Under the pieces are notes generated by a model that saw only the letters and a program-made list of their open reading frames with translations, had not been told where the DNA came from and did no database searches. Positions 33,091-44,198 of a stretch of DNA of 64,000 nucleotides are shown one piece after another. Each line of letters begins with the position of its first letter. Within the stretch, counting starts at the first letter, position 1. The DNA is taken from positions 11,458,501 to 11,522,500 of the forward strand of contig CM074858.1 in NCBI GenBank assembly GCA_037501455.1, given 5' to 3'. The DNA comes from Lantana camara (lineage: Eukaryota > Streptophyta > Magnoliopsida > Lamiales > Verbenaceae). The position numbers were made by a program, and so were the translations under genes.

Positions 33091-36000
33091 TGTAGCACCC
33101 GAGCGTAAGGTACCCCATCCCCCGTACCGAGATCCGACCCGAATATGAAATGGACAATACATACCCGAGCTAAATCACGGCGAACGGGGACAAACACACA
33201 CTCTAGGCTAGGCGGGACTAACCCTTGAACCATAAAATCAGAGCTAAATATTAAAACGGAAGAAATAACATAACATATATCATATATATATATACCATGA
33301 GCATCAAAGCTCCAAAAATAATTCATATACATCATCCACATGCCGTCACGGCCCAAAGCATGTACGCTCCATAACAATATTCATATACAATGATCAAAAG
33401 TAAGAGTATGCAAGTGTAAGACCCAAAATACAAGAGAATGCAAGACCTAACGACTCGAATTCCCGCCTAGCTCCCTGACACCTGCATAAAACAACTGAAA
33501 ACCAAACGGGTTCAGTCCAAAAGGGACTGATGGGTATAAAAACAGGGCATAAATTTACTATACGATAGTATTTAAACATTCACATGCAAGCTATAATCCC
33601 AAATGAGGTTTTTAAAGAATTTCCCAAGTGGGTGAAATAGAAAATCATCAATAGGGATTATAACGATTCATTTACATTAGGTCTTTCATGGCCCGGCGAG
33701 TGGGCGTGCATTATCTCCAACTAACACCTTGTGTAGTTCATTAACATTCATTCATTCATTCTTTTCATGCATATCATTCTTTCGTGCACATTCATTATCA
33801 TTCACACCTTCTTCCTCCGGGTTGGTGGTGGGTTTGCAAGGCCTGACCACCCATTCATTAACCAAAAGGAGAACATGACTCCCCAGATGGCACTCAGAGT
33901 CCATTCCTCGCTAACTCCTAACGAGGTCCGGTTACGCCGTTCATTGGTTGAACAAATGTGAGGGATCACCGTCGGCCCATGCCTCCCCGGATAGCCATTC
34001 ACACGAAGTCCCTGGGCCCCATTCTTGCATTCATTCATTTCTCGCCAAAACATTTGGTAGGATTCATAAAATAAAGGCTTTACGTTGCAAACATTTACTC
34101 TTTGAAACGACTCTATAAACATATATTAATTTTGGTCGAAAACTTTTTACATTTAAGGTATATAGGGTCATATAACTAGATAGAAGAGAAACCCACCTGC
34201 ACAACTCTTACCGAACAATACCAGAAGAAAAGGAAACTCGAGAGTGTCCTATGAACCCGACAAGTTTCTGCCCTGGAGAAACTATACAAGAAACAATATA
34301 ACGTGCTCGTGAGACTCAAGACACCAAATGAACCATATATGACGTACGACAATGAAATGATCATGATATGAATGTACAAAAGATCATTTTATGTAATGAA
34401 CATGTTCACATGCACGATTAATGTCTTAAAGACATATAAACATTCATTTCATTCCTTTCATGAAGCATTTAAAGCGGTCCAAGTTCATAACTTTCACATT
34501 TAAATCAAATTGATCCACGAATTTCAAATAAAGAACATAACACGTAGGATAACATGTTCACAATAAGAAAAATGGCAAATAGAAACATTCAAGTCATGTT
34601 CGGAAATTAAATAACATGAAATAGATAAACATTAAATTCTAAAATTTAAATAAATTAAACCATAATTAAATATATATCATTAAACATGCATTAATACTAT
34701 ATATATATAATCATATCTATATATATAATGCACGTACAACATGACAATTATGCATGCATATATTGAGTCAACAAATAAAAAAATCAAAGCATGCATACTA
34801 AAACAAAACACATAAACTCATGACATGCATTATCAACTAAAATAAAATCACTTAATCTAATCCCATGCATGCAACATGCATTAACAATTAAACCATGCAT
34901 GCAAGGAAGGAATTAGGAAGCAATTAATAGCCATGCAAGGAATGGAAAGCTGAAACTCACGCAAAACTGAACAGGGTCGCGGCCGCGACCCATTTTATTC
35001 AAGAAATGGTAGCGGCCGCTACCCGTTTAAAATCTGAATTTTTGAATAATTTTTCCAAAGTACGAGAGCAGCCCAAAAATAAGTCGCGGGCACGACTCTA
35101 ATTACAGGCGAAGAAGGTCGCGGGCGTGACCATGACCGCACCAGCAAAACTGACGCAGCAACCAGCAGAAAACAGAGCAACACCATTTGATCTCCAACCA
35201 AAAAGATCAGGTAAGGCAAGGAAATAAATATGCAGCAAAAAGACTCCAAATCAACATACAAATCAGCCCCAAGAAGGATCAAACGTGAGGAAGGAAAGAA
35301 GGTGATCATATCATGTCATTTCTTCAAAACTCCATCAATGGCAGCTCATGAATGCTTCAAATACCAGCTAATACATCACCATAAATGCAAAGAAGAGATC
35401 AAGACAATCATATTCATGCTTGGAATCAATCAAATTCATCAAGAAATGGATGAGATCAAGAACCGTGCCCATAACCTAACTATTTCTTCAAGTCAGCCAT
35501 ATACCCATGAAACCATGATCAAAATTGGGGATGAATGGATCAAAATGACTCATATTGAATGTATAATACCACCCTAAGCTTACCTTGTGGATTGGATGAA
35601 GTTTGGAAGAGATTTGAGCTTGAATCTCCAAGGGTGGCAAGAGTTACGGGGAATAACTGGAAGCAGGGGATTTTTGCTATAATTTCTCTAAGTGAAGAGG
35701 GTTATCTCGGTTTGGGGTCATTAATTCTAGTTAGAGGGTTGAGTTAGGGTTTCAAGGAATCAAACCATGGTTAATTTGGTCAAGGTTTGAATAAGATATG
35801 GTCATTTTAGTAAACTGTGGCAGATTTGGTTTCCGTTTCGTGTTTCGGTTGAATTTCGGAGGTTCAAATAACTTTGGAAAAATATAAGGCTAAGTTCATT
35901 AAACTCGAATTTTCGTTGCAAGTTCAGCGAAGTTGACAAAACTCGAATCCGAGTTTCCTAGCTCAAGATATCAACTACGGAACCAAGGGTGCGCTAATTG

Positions 36001-36456
36001 CTCGTTAGCCCGCGATTTGGATTCCAAAATCAAAATAAATTCGAAACTCATGCAAATGAACCCGAAAACATGAAACGAACATATATTCATATTCATGACA
36101 CGTGTAACTACAACATATTAAATTTTTATGAAATTTCGGTATCAAATCATATAAAAACGAAGCACGTTTATATCACTCATAAGCAATGCATTTAAATAAA
36201 TCCATAGCATTTCCAAATAATATAAAATTTTAAATTCATATATAAATTATAATTAAAGTGCATGCATTAATTATACTTTAATTCAAAGTAGTCCGAATTA
36301 AATTTAAAATTGATATTAATTAACTTAAGATAAAAATAATTAACTTTTTAATATTTAATATAAAATTAAATATATAAAACACGTATAAACAATTAATTCG
36401 CGCAATTTGGTAAACACATACGTCATGTTGTACGACTGAAAAACTGGGGTGTTACA
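33091..36456 (-). repeat. LARD 5' LTR
   Basis: This is the partner of 26264-29692. It has two perfect GC-rich palindromes, an 18-mer at 34974-34991 (GGGTCGCGGCCGCGACCC) and a 16-mer at 35008-35023 (GGTAGCGGCCGCTACC), and two near-perfect ones at 35082-35097 and 35116-35131. Confidence 0.93.
34974..35131. repeat. Palindrome pairs in LARD LTR
   Basis: Centres lie at 34982.5, 35015.5, 35089.5 and 35123.5, spacing 33, 74, 34. The first two differ at matched positions of both arms (TCGCGG versus TAGCGG), so symmetry is conserved though sequence is not. Confidence 0.9.
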
Positions 36457-37932
36457 GATGAGGTTGGTTCCCTAGTTATGGTAGTGTCTAAATGGTCCTT
36501 AGACTTGAGGCTCCATTGATACCCTGTGCGTGATAAGGGCAATGTTTGATATGCGCCTAGAGATTCATGGGTTCCATGAATCTCGTTATGGTTGTATGTT
36601 GGCATTGTTTGAATCATGTATGGGGGCATATGAGATGCCAACATAGAATCTATCGCTCGTCTAGAAGAACAAGTGAATCACCCATGAATTCTATTGTAGC
36701 ACATTCCACTTAAATCCTTACGCAAGGTAGTGAGATCTAAATTAGGAAATAGGTTTCCTAGAGTGTTAGATCAAATGGAATTGCTATTAGAATTAATTCA
36801 TAGCATTAGGACTAATAGGGTTCTATTATTCCCATGCCCTAGGTCCTAATCGGGGATTGGACGAAGGGAGGATCTTATCTCACGGTATCCATGAGACTGA
36901 AAGGTTCACAACATAAACTTCACCTGTTGGATGGGTGGTCATGAGCTTGTCACTAGACATCGATCATGATCTATAGGTACTGATTAATTAAAAGGAGTTT
37001 TAATTAAACAGTGATTAATTGAAAGAGTTCAATTAAATCAATAAGATAAAAGATTATCTGAAATACCACATTAAGAATGTGGACCTACTGCTATTCATTG
37101 GTGAACCTAAGGGGTCACACAATGACTCGAGTGGAACAACGTGATTATCTAAAGACCAATAGAGATTGATTGATAAATTAAATGAGTTTAATTTATAATA
37201 TGAGAGAGTAATTAATTAATAATTGTATTAATTAATTTATGCTTAATTGTTAAGCTATTGAGAATAGATGTTAAAGAGTTAACATTAATTTAAATAAGTG
37301 TATTTGAATTATATTGGGCTTAAAATTTAATTAAGAGTAATTAATTTTTAAGTCCATCAATTTAATTAGACATTGGACTTTTGATTTAATTATTGTAATT
37401 AAATTAAGTCTACTAATTAAATGAATGTTGGGCCTTTTAATTTAATTTGTAGTAATTTAATTAAAGCCCATCATATTGACTAGCCCATAGAGTTCTTAAC
37501 CTAGTGCTAAGCATATAAGCAGATTTGTGAGAAGAAATCTTAACGTCGTTGGTTTTTCTTTTTTGTTTTCTCTCCAAGTCTCTCTTTTCTCTCCTCTCTC
37601 AATATCGTATTGAGAATGCTATTAGATAATCAATATCTAATTAGTGTTCTAGTGTGCTAATTGAATAGTTGTTCAATTACGGGTCGTGGACTACCTCAGA
37701 GGAATTCCGTGTGGGATTCTTAAAAGCAAATCGGACAGGAGGACACCGGATAGGTTTTGGAAAACCTTCTTATCATCTCCATCAACTGGAAGCGAAAGAG
37801 GTATTTGATTCTTCTTTTGGTTAAATAGTAAATCTTAAATCAAAAGTGATCTTGTTTGGAATTCCGATAAAATGGTTTTTATAATCCCTAAAATTTTAAT
37901 TTCCGCTGTGTTAGGGTTGACAAATTCCAACA
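36457..37932 (+). repeat. copia-2 5' LTR, second part
   Basis: It continues the LTR after the LARD from the right GATGA copy and ends TTCCAACA. Together with the first part the LTR is about 1.97 kb. It matches 49408-50692 on the far side of the chromovirus. Confidence 0.92.
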
Positions 37933-37933
37933 A

Positions 37934-37946
37934 TGGTATCAGAGCC
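37934..37946 (+). other. Primer binding site (tRNA-iMet), copia-2
   Basis: TGGTATCAGAGCC lies one base after the CA end of the LTR. Confidence 0.92.
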
Positions 37947-40092
37947 ATACTTTGATTGATTTACGATTTTTAATTCCTTGTATTAATTTGATTAATATGT
38001 TGATGCGTGTCATGCTTGTTTTAATTTGAGATTCGTTTGGACATAAGTTTTAAAATTTGAAGAAAAGTTCTTGTTTTAAAACTAATATGAAAATTATAAG
38101 ATTTTATGAAAATTCCGAAAAATTTGTTTTTCTTGAATTCGTAAAATTATAATTTTTATTTATGTTACATTTTAAAATCGTTTTAAAATATAATTAAAGA
38201 AAAAATTTTATTATTTTTTTTGGACTGAACAGTACGTCACGCACTGTACAGTCGTGCACAGAGTGTGCATGCAGTGAAGGTGACTGTACAGTCGTGTACA
38301 GAGTGTGCGTGCAGTGAAGGATGGTTGCTGCTGCTTTAGGGCAACAATTGGTGGAGCCCAATTCTAATTGGGTTATTCTGCCCTAATAGGCCGAACAGGG
38401 TTTATAAGCCGTGGATTGGGCTCCGCACGCATGAGATTGGGCCGCGCAGCTCTCTTATGAAATGGAAGGAATGGGGTTTGAACCCAAGACCTCCATTATG
38501 TAGTCGGAGCTTCGGACCACTTTGCCGCAAGCCAATTGTTGGTCTAGTTTTAGTAAATTTTAATTTTACTTTATTGCCACAGTTTTAAAATTGCTTTAAA
38601 ACTAAATTTTTGTAATTAATTTTGTAAAATCGTTTTACTTGAAAATTAATTATTTTTGCCCAAATTTGAATTGTTAAAATAGAAGCATGATTTTATTAGA
38701 TAGAGATCTAATGGGAATTAAATTGTATTAGAGAATTCAATTTAATTAAACTAGAAGGATAAATTTAATTAGTGGAATTAAAAGATAATCCTTGGTTAAT
38801 GAATAATTTTAGAAATTATTTAAAGACTTTAAATCGCATAATAGCTATTTACTTGGTAAATTTATTTTATGCAATGCATTGGATGTATGTTTGGATCAAT
38901 CATGGGCTTTATTTGCGCTATGTATGGTTTTATTTTATTTATGCATTTTGATATTGGTTTTAAACGAGAGTCTGCGAGCCTCTTATTCAATTGTTGTAAG
39001 CATTGTTTTTCATTTTCTCCCCTTAAAATGTAATCCCCCTTTATTTTGTAAAGAGAGTAGATTTAGGGTGAGAAATCTAATTAGATTAGGAGATGGAGAA
39101 ACAAGACGAAGCAAGCAACGGAATAAGAAGCCCATCAACGTCCCAAAAGTGTTTGGGTGCAATTATTTTGATGTAATAGAATAGGATTCTATTTGAGTGC
39201 TCTCTTTGTGTGTTTAATTCCGTTTGATGCATGAATAGAACCATGGTCCATAAAATGGCTATTATGGACCATGCATAGGGAGCCCACGATTATCCATATT
39301 ATAGGAGCATGCTAGGCTTTTATTATCTTGTTATGAATGTTATCTTGATGTGCATAAATGTGTTCATGCATTAAACAAGATAAAATAAGATAATAATTAC
39401 AATTGATGAGTCTTGGTTGGATTTTTGAAATTCTTAAACCCCGAACCATCTTGGATAGTCTGAGACAAAACAAATATTAAATCCAAATGGAAATTGAAAG
39501 GATAAAATTCAATTTTATAAATTTCTAAGCATTCTGTCAATAGAATTATTTGTTTTAGAATTAATCGAATCATTAAGTTTGGCCACGAGGCGTGGGATAC
39601 GAAATGACTAGATTAATTGAACTAAAATAATTCTTTGCATAAAAGATGCAATTTTTCAAAGACAAAATTATGGTATTGGCCACGAGGCGTGGGATATTCA
39701 TAATGGCAATGGAGAAATCTTAGGGATTGACGGGTCGAATTTAAATACTGATTAGTATAGATGTCGCACGAGTCATGGGTCTATATGAAAGGTAATGCAA
39801 AATAATATTAAGAGTTGTATAGAGATGCAATTGATAATAGGATTGTCTACCTTGAGGCTTAAAGTCAGATGTCTCACGAGTCGTGGGTCCGATGATAAGT
39901 GCTTGGGGGTCTTAATACCCACTATTTGAGAAATAAGATTTTTCTAAATTATAAAGGGGTCAAAGGAGTTTGATTAAAATAGTGGAAGGCAATATTTGAT
40001 AAAAGTCCATATCATTTGTAATTGTTATTATTTCATATTAGTCACTCATACTACGTTTTCTGCTTACATGTAGATTTTCTGCTAAAATCGTG
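37947..40092 (+). other. copia-2 untranslated leader with repeats
   Basis: This is 2.1 kb without a gene. It holds a 40-bp tandem duplication (38243-38322), a minus-strand tRNA-like relic (about 38464-38537) and four small hairpins. CCACGAGGCGTGG lies at 39583-39595 and 39680-39692, and CACGAGTC(A/G)TG at 39767-39777 and 39875-39885. Confidence 0.7.
38464..38537 (-). pseudogene. tRNA-like relic in copia-2 leader
   Basis: On the minus strand an A box (GCGGCAAAGTGGTC, from 38528) and a B box (GGGTTCAAACC, from 38485) are 43 bases apart, as in a tRNA. The acceptor strands do not pair. It is probably a captured tRNA or SINE piece. Confidence 0.5.
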
Positions 40093-43000
40093 ATGTCTAA
40101 AAATCCACTTAGTGCTATCCTTGAGGCCAATAAATTGACTAGCTCGAATTATGCTGATTGGCTCGCAATCTCAAGATTGTCTTGGATTCTGAAAAGAGGG
40201 CCTATGTATTGACACAGTCTCCTCCCGATGTTCTACCTGATGACATGTCAGCCGATGAGAGAGAAACATCTCTCAAGTGGCAAGAAGATGATCTACAGGC
40301 TAGATGTCTAATGCTTGCCACTATGTCTCCCGAGCTGCAGAGGCAGCATGCTGAGATGCGCCACTCTGTTGAGATCCATCTTCACTTGGAACAGATTTAC
40401 AAGCCCATCAATAGGATTGATCGATTCGCAGCATCTAACGAGTTATTCTCACTTAAGATGGCTGAGGGATCGAGTGTTCATGAACACTGCATTAAGGCCT
40501 TAGGCCTTATTGAAAATCTTGCAAGTCTCGAGGTGATAATGGATAATGAGCTCTACATAGATTTGATCTTAACCTCTCTACCACCTTCGTTCAAACAGTT
40601 CATAATAAACTTCAATATGAATGGAGCTAAAGTCTCAGTTGAGGAACTAATGAACATGCTCGTAACTGCCGAGCGAACTATGAAGAAGGATAAGGCTGTT
40701 TTCTTAGTAGGTTCATCTTCATCCCAGACTAAGGCTTCAAAGCCAAACAAGGGTAAAGGAAAGGGTTTCCAAAAGAACAAAAAGGATCTTAAGCCCACTG
40801 GTGGGGTTAAGAAAGCGAACACTAAGAAAAAGACCAATCAAGCTGAGGATCAGTGCTTCCATTGGAAGAAACAAGGATATTGGAAAAGGAACTGTAAGGA
40901 GTACTTAGCTACCCTTACAAAAGGTATAAATCTCATCGAAATTAACCTTTCATTCAATTCTAATAATTGGGTATTAGACTCTGGATGCGCTTCTCACATC
41001 TGTAACATGTTACAGGGAATGAGCAACGTCTGTGAGGTTGATGAAAGAGAACATGTTCTTCGAGTGGGCAATGGAGCAAGAATTACAGCAAAAGCCATAG
41101 GACATGTTAGGTTAATGTTAGGAGATGGTTTTATTTTAGTCTTGAACAATGTTTTATTTGTTCCTGAGTTAGTTAAAAACATTATTTCCATTCCTGCACT
41201 AGACTTGGAAGGTTTTTCCTTCTCTATTACTAATGCTATGTTTTATATTTTGAAGAATGGTTCTTCGCATGCATTAGGGTCTTTACAAAATAGTTTGTAT
41301 TTAACTAATACTAATTTAAATCTCCTAAATGTCGAAAGAGAAAACAAACGAAAATCAAATGACCAAACTTTAGCAAAGATTTGGCATGCTAGACTTGGAC
41401 ATATCTCCAAGAATAGGCTTCTAAAGATGGGTAACTTAGGATCATTTAGTACGATTGATCTAAACGAGTTAACCACTTGTGAATCCTGTTTAAAGGGAAA
41501 GATGACTAAGTCCCCTTTTAAAGGGCATGTAGAACGAAGCCAAAATCTTTTGGATTTGATCCATACAGACGTTTGCGGACCACTAAATGTTAGTACCCAA
41601 AACGGCTGTAATTACTTCATCACATTTACTGATGATTTCAATAGATATGGGTATATGTACCTGATGAAGCATAAGTCTGAAGCCTTTGAAAAGTTCATAG
41701 AGTATAAGACGGAGGTTGAGAACTAAACAGATCGCAAAATTAAGGCTCTTCGATCAGATCGAGATGGCGAGTATTTAAGTGATCTCTTTCTTGGTTATTT
41801 GAAAGTTAATGGGATTATCTCACAGTGGACTCCGCCCAGGACTCCTCAGCTGAATGGGGTGTCCAAGCAACGAAATCGGACTTTATTGGATATGGTCTGA
41901 TCCATGATGAGTTTCACGGATCTTCCAATATCGTTTCTAGGTTATGCCCTTGAAACAGCTATGAAGATAATTAATTTAGTTCCTTCCCAATCTGTGCTCG
42001 AAATACCATATAAGATTTGGTTTTCAAAACCCCCTGCTTATTCATACCTTAGAGTTTGGGGATGTCCTGCATACATCAAGAGACTAGTGGGAGACAAATT
42101 GGATTCGAGATCCAGTTTGTGTAAATTTGTAGGGTACCCTAGAGAGTCTGTGGGTTACTATTTTTTATGATCCCTTGGAACAAAAGGTGTTTGTTTTGAG
42201 GAATGCCACTTTTCTAGAAAAAGAGTTTCTAATTGAAAAGTCAGGCAAGATCACAGAACTTAGTGAAGTTCTGGATGAACCTACAAATGATCAAGCAATG
42301 GAACCTCCCTCTTTCCCACAACGAGAAGTAAACACAAGCCCTCGCAGACCCGCGAGGAGAATTAGACTGCCTAAATCCATTCGGATACTTCTAGCCATAG
42401 CTGCATAATATGATTACAAAATATGGCAGATGGATGTGAAAATGACTTTTCTAAATAGAGATTTAGATAAAGATATTTGTATGGAACAACCAGAAGGTTT
42501 GATATCCAGTAGGAGCGAACAGAAAGTCTATAAACTCTAGAGATCCATATATGGACTCAAACAGGCGTCTATAAGTTGAAACATCCATTTTGATGAGACA
42601 GTCAAATCGTTTGGCTTCATCAAGAACGAGAATGAACCATGTGTTTGCAAGAAAATCAATGGGTGAGTCGTATAATTTTTGGTGTTGTATGTAGATGACA
42701 TCTTACTCATTGGGAATGAGAAATATGTGCTGCAAACAACAAAGACTTGGTTGTCTACTCAGTTTTCCATGAAGGACTTGGGAGAAGTTTCCTTTATTCT
42801 TGGTATAAAAATCTATAGAGATAGATCACAGAGATTAATAGGTATGTCCCAAGTTCAGTACATAGACAAAGTACTGAAACGGTTTAATAAGGAGGAATCT
42901 AAAAGGGGATTCCTACCAATGAAACATGGGTTGATCCTCTCTAAATCAATGTGTCCTAACACTAAAGAGGAGAAGGATAGGATGTCTCGCATACCCTATG

Positions 43001-43672
43001 CATCTACAATAGGAGGCATAATTTATGCTATGCTATGTACTAGACCTGATGTCGCATAAGCTTTGAGCGTTACAAGTCGATTTCAGTCAAACTTTGGTGA
43101 GAGTCACTAGTCTGCCGTGAAATCCATCCTTAAGTACTTGAAAAGGACTAAGGATTTATTTCTTGTATACGGCGGAAAGGGAGAACTGAAATTAGAAGGA
43201 TACACCGACTTAAGCTTCCAGTCGGATGTAGACGACTTTAAATCCACATCCGGATTCATATTCTGGTTGAATGATGGTGCAGTAAGTTGGAAGAGTTCCA
43301 AACAGGAAACTACCGCTGACTCTACTTGTAAAGCGGAGTATATAGCTGCATCAGAGGCAGCGAAAGAAGGTGTGTGGATGAAAAACTTCATCCAAGAATT
43401 GGATGTAGTGCCTAGCATTGCTGACCCAGTTGTTGTCTTATGTGACAATAACCGATTAAGCAATCAAAGGAACCAAGAGCTCATCAACGGTTCAAGAACA
43501 TCTTAAGAAGATTTCATCTAATTAGAGAAATCATGAAAAGAGGCGGCGTTATTGTGGAACGTGTGGCCTTGGCAGAAAACGTAGCAGACCCGCTTACTAA
43601 CCTCTTAGCCAAAAAGGTCTTTGAAGGGCATCTCCAGGAGATGGGCCTTAAGGCTATGGGTAATTGGCTCTG
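40093..43672 (+). pseudogene. copia-2 gag-pol polyprotein, disabled
   Basis: Gag starts MSKNPLSAILEANKL at 40093. A one-base deletion near 40160 shifts it into the 522-codon frame ending at 41726. The zinc knuckle reads CFHWKKQGYWKRNC (a Cys and the His lost). Protease has VLDSGCASHIC, then GAG-pre-integrase HARLGHIS..CESCLKGK. Integrase keeps its first Asp (HTDVCGPL) and second Asp (RSDRDGEYLS), but the Glu position reads Lys (NGVSKQRNRTLL). Stops fall at 41724 and about 41898 (MV then stop), with a frameshift near 42168. RT lacks its N-terminal part: RPARRIRLP runs directly into KSIRILLAIAA at about 42371. YVDDILLIG is intact near 42690. RNase H (to about 43500) keeps STSGFIFWLN and TADSTCKAEYIA. 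Coding resumes to MGLKAMGNWL and TGA at 43672. Confidence 0.92.
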
Positions 43673-43674
43673 AG

Positions 43675-43688
43675 GGCAAGAGGGAGAT
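43675..43688 (+). other. Polypurine tract, copia-2
   Basis: The purine-rich GGCAAGAGGGAGAT runs directly up to the TG of the 3' LTR. Confidence 0.8.
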
Positions 43689-43958
43689 TGTTAGAGTAGT
43701 GCCCTGGAAGAGCCAAAATAGTTTAGGTCTCTTTTTGTAAACTACTCTTATTAGCAGCAATTTGCGACATTAATGAACTAAAAAATGTAACGTTTCATAG
43801 TCGTTTAATTCCATGTGGCCGATTCATCATATCTCGTTCAAGTTTATTAATTGCATATTATAACTGTTTTGTGTATGGATGAAACCTTAAGGTCACATTA
43901 AGCTACGGGACTTGACCTCGCATAGGGATGGAGGTTATGCAACAAATCTCTATGGCGT
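43689..43958 (+). repeat. copia-2 3' LTR, first part
   Basis: It matches 25768 onward and stops at GGCGT (43954-43958), where the chromovirus LTR begins. Confidence 0.92.
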
Positions 43959-44144
43959 TGTAACACCCGAGCGCAAGGTGTCACATCCCCCGCACCGAGA
44001 CCCGACCCGAATATGAAACGGACGATCCACACCCGAGCCAAATCACGGCGAACGGGGACACAACACACACGCTATGCTAGGCGGCTAACTCCTAAAACTA
44101 TAAAACAATATAAAACATTAAAGCGGAAGCAATAAACGAACATA

Positions 44145-44198
<54 letters not shown>

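Larger units (their letters stand above)
26264..36456 (-). mobile_element. Complete LARD-like non-autonomous LTR retrotransposon, 10.2 kb
   Basis: LTRs of 3.4 kb flank a 3.4-kb internal region without any recognisable gag or pol. Perfect duplications GATGA lie at 26259-26263 and 36457-36461. Orientation is minus: primer binding site at 33070-33082, polypurine tract just beyond 29692. LTR ends, polypurine tract and the adjacent GAATCCG hairpin match the chromovirus at 43959-49407, so that family, or a close relative, probably supplied the proteins. Confidence 0.92.

Noticed and set aside
27039..34122. Similar frames of 88 and 106 codons in the two LARD LTRs
   Set aside because: They are similar only because LTRs are copies. 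The same block in the solo LTR has stops, so it is not a conserved protein.
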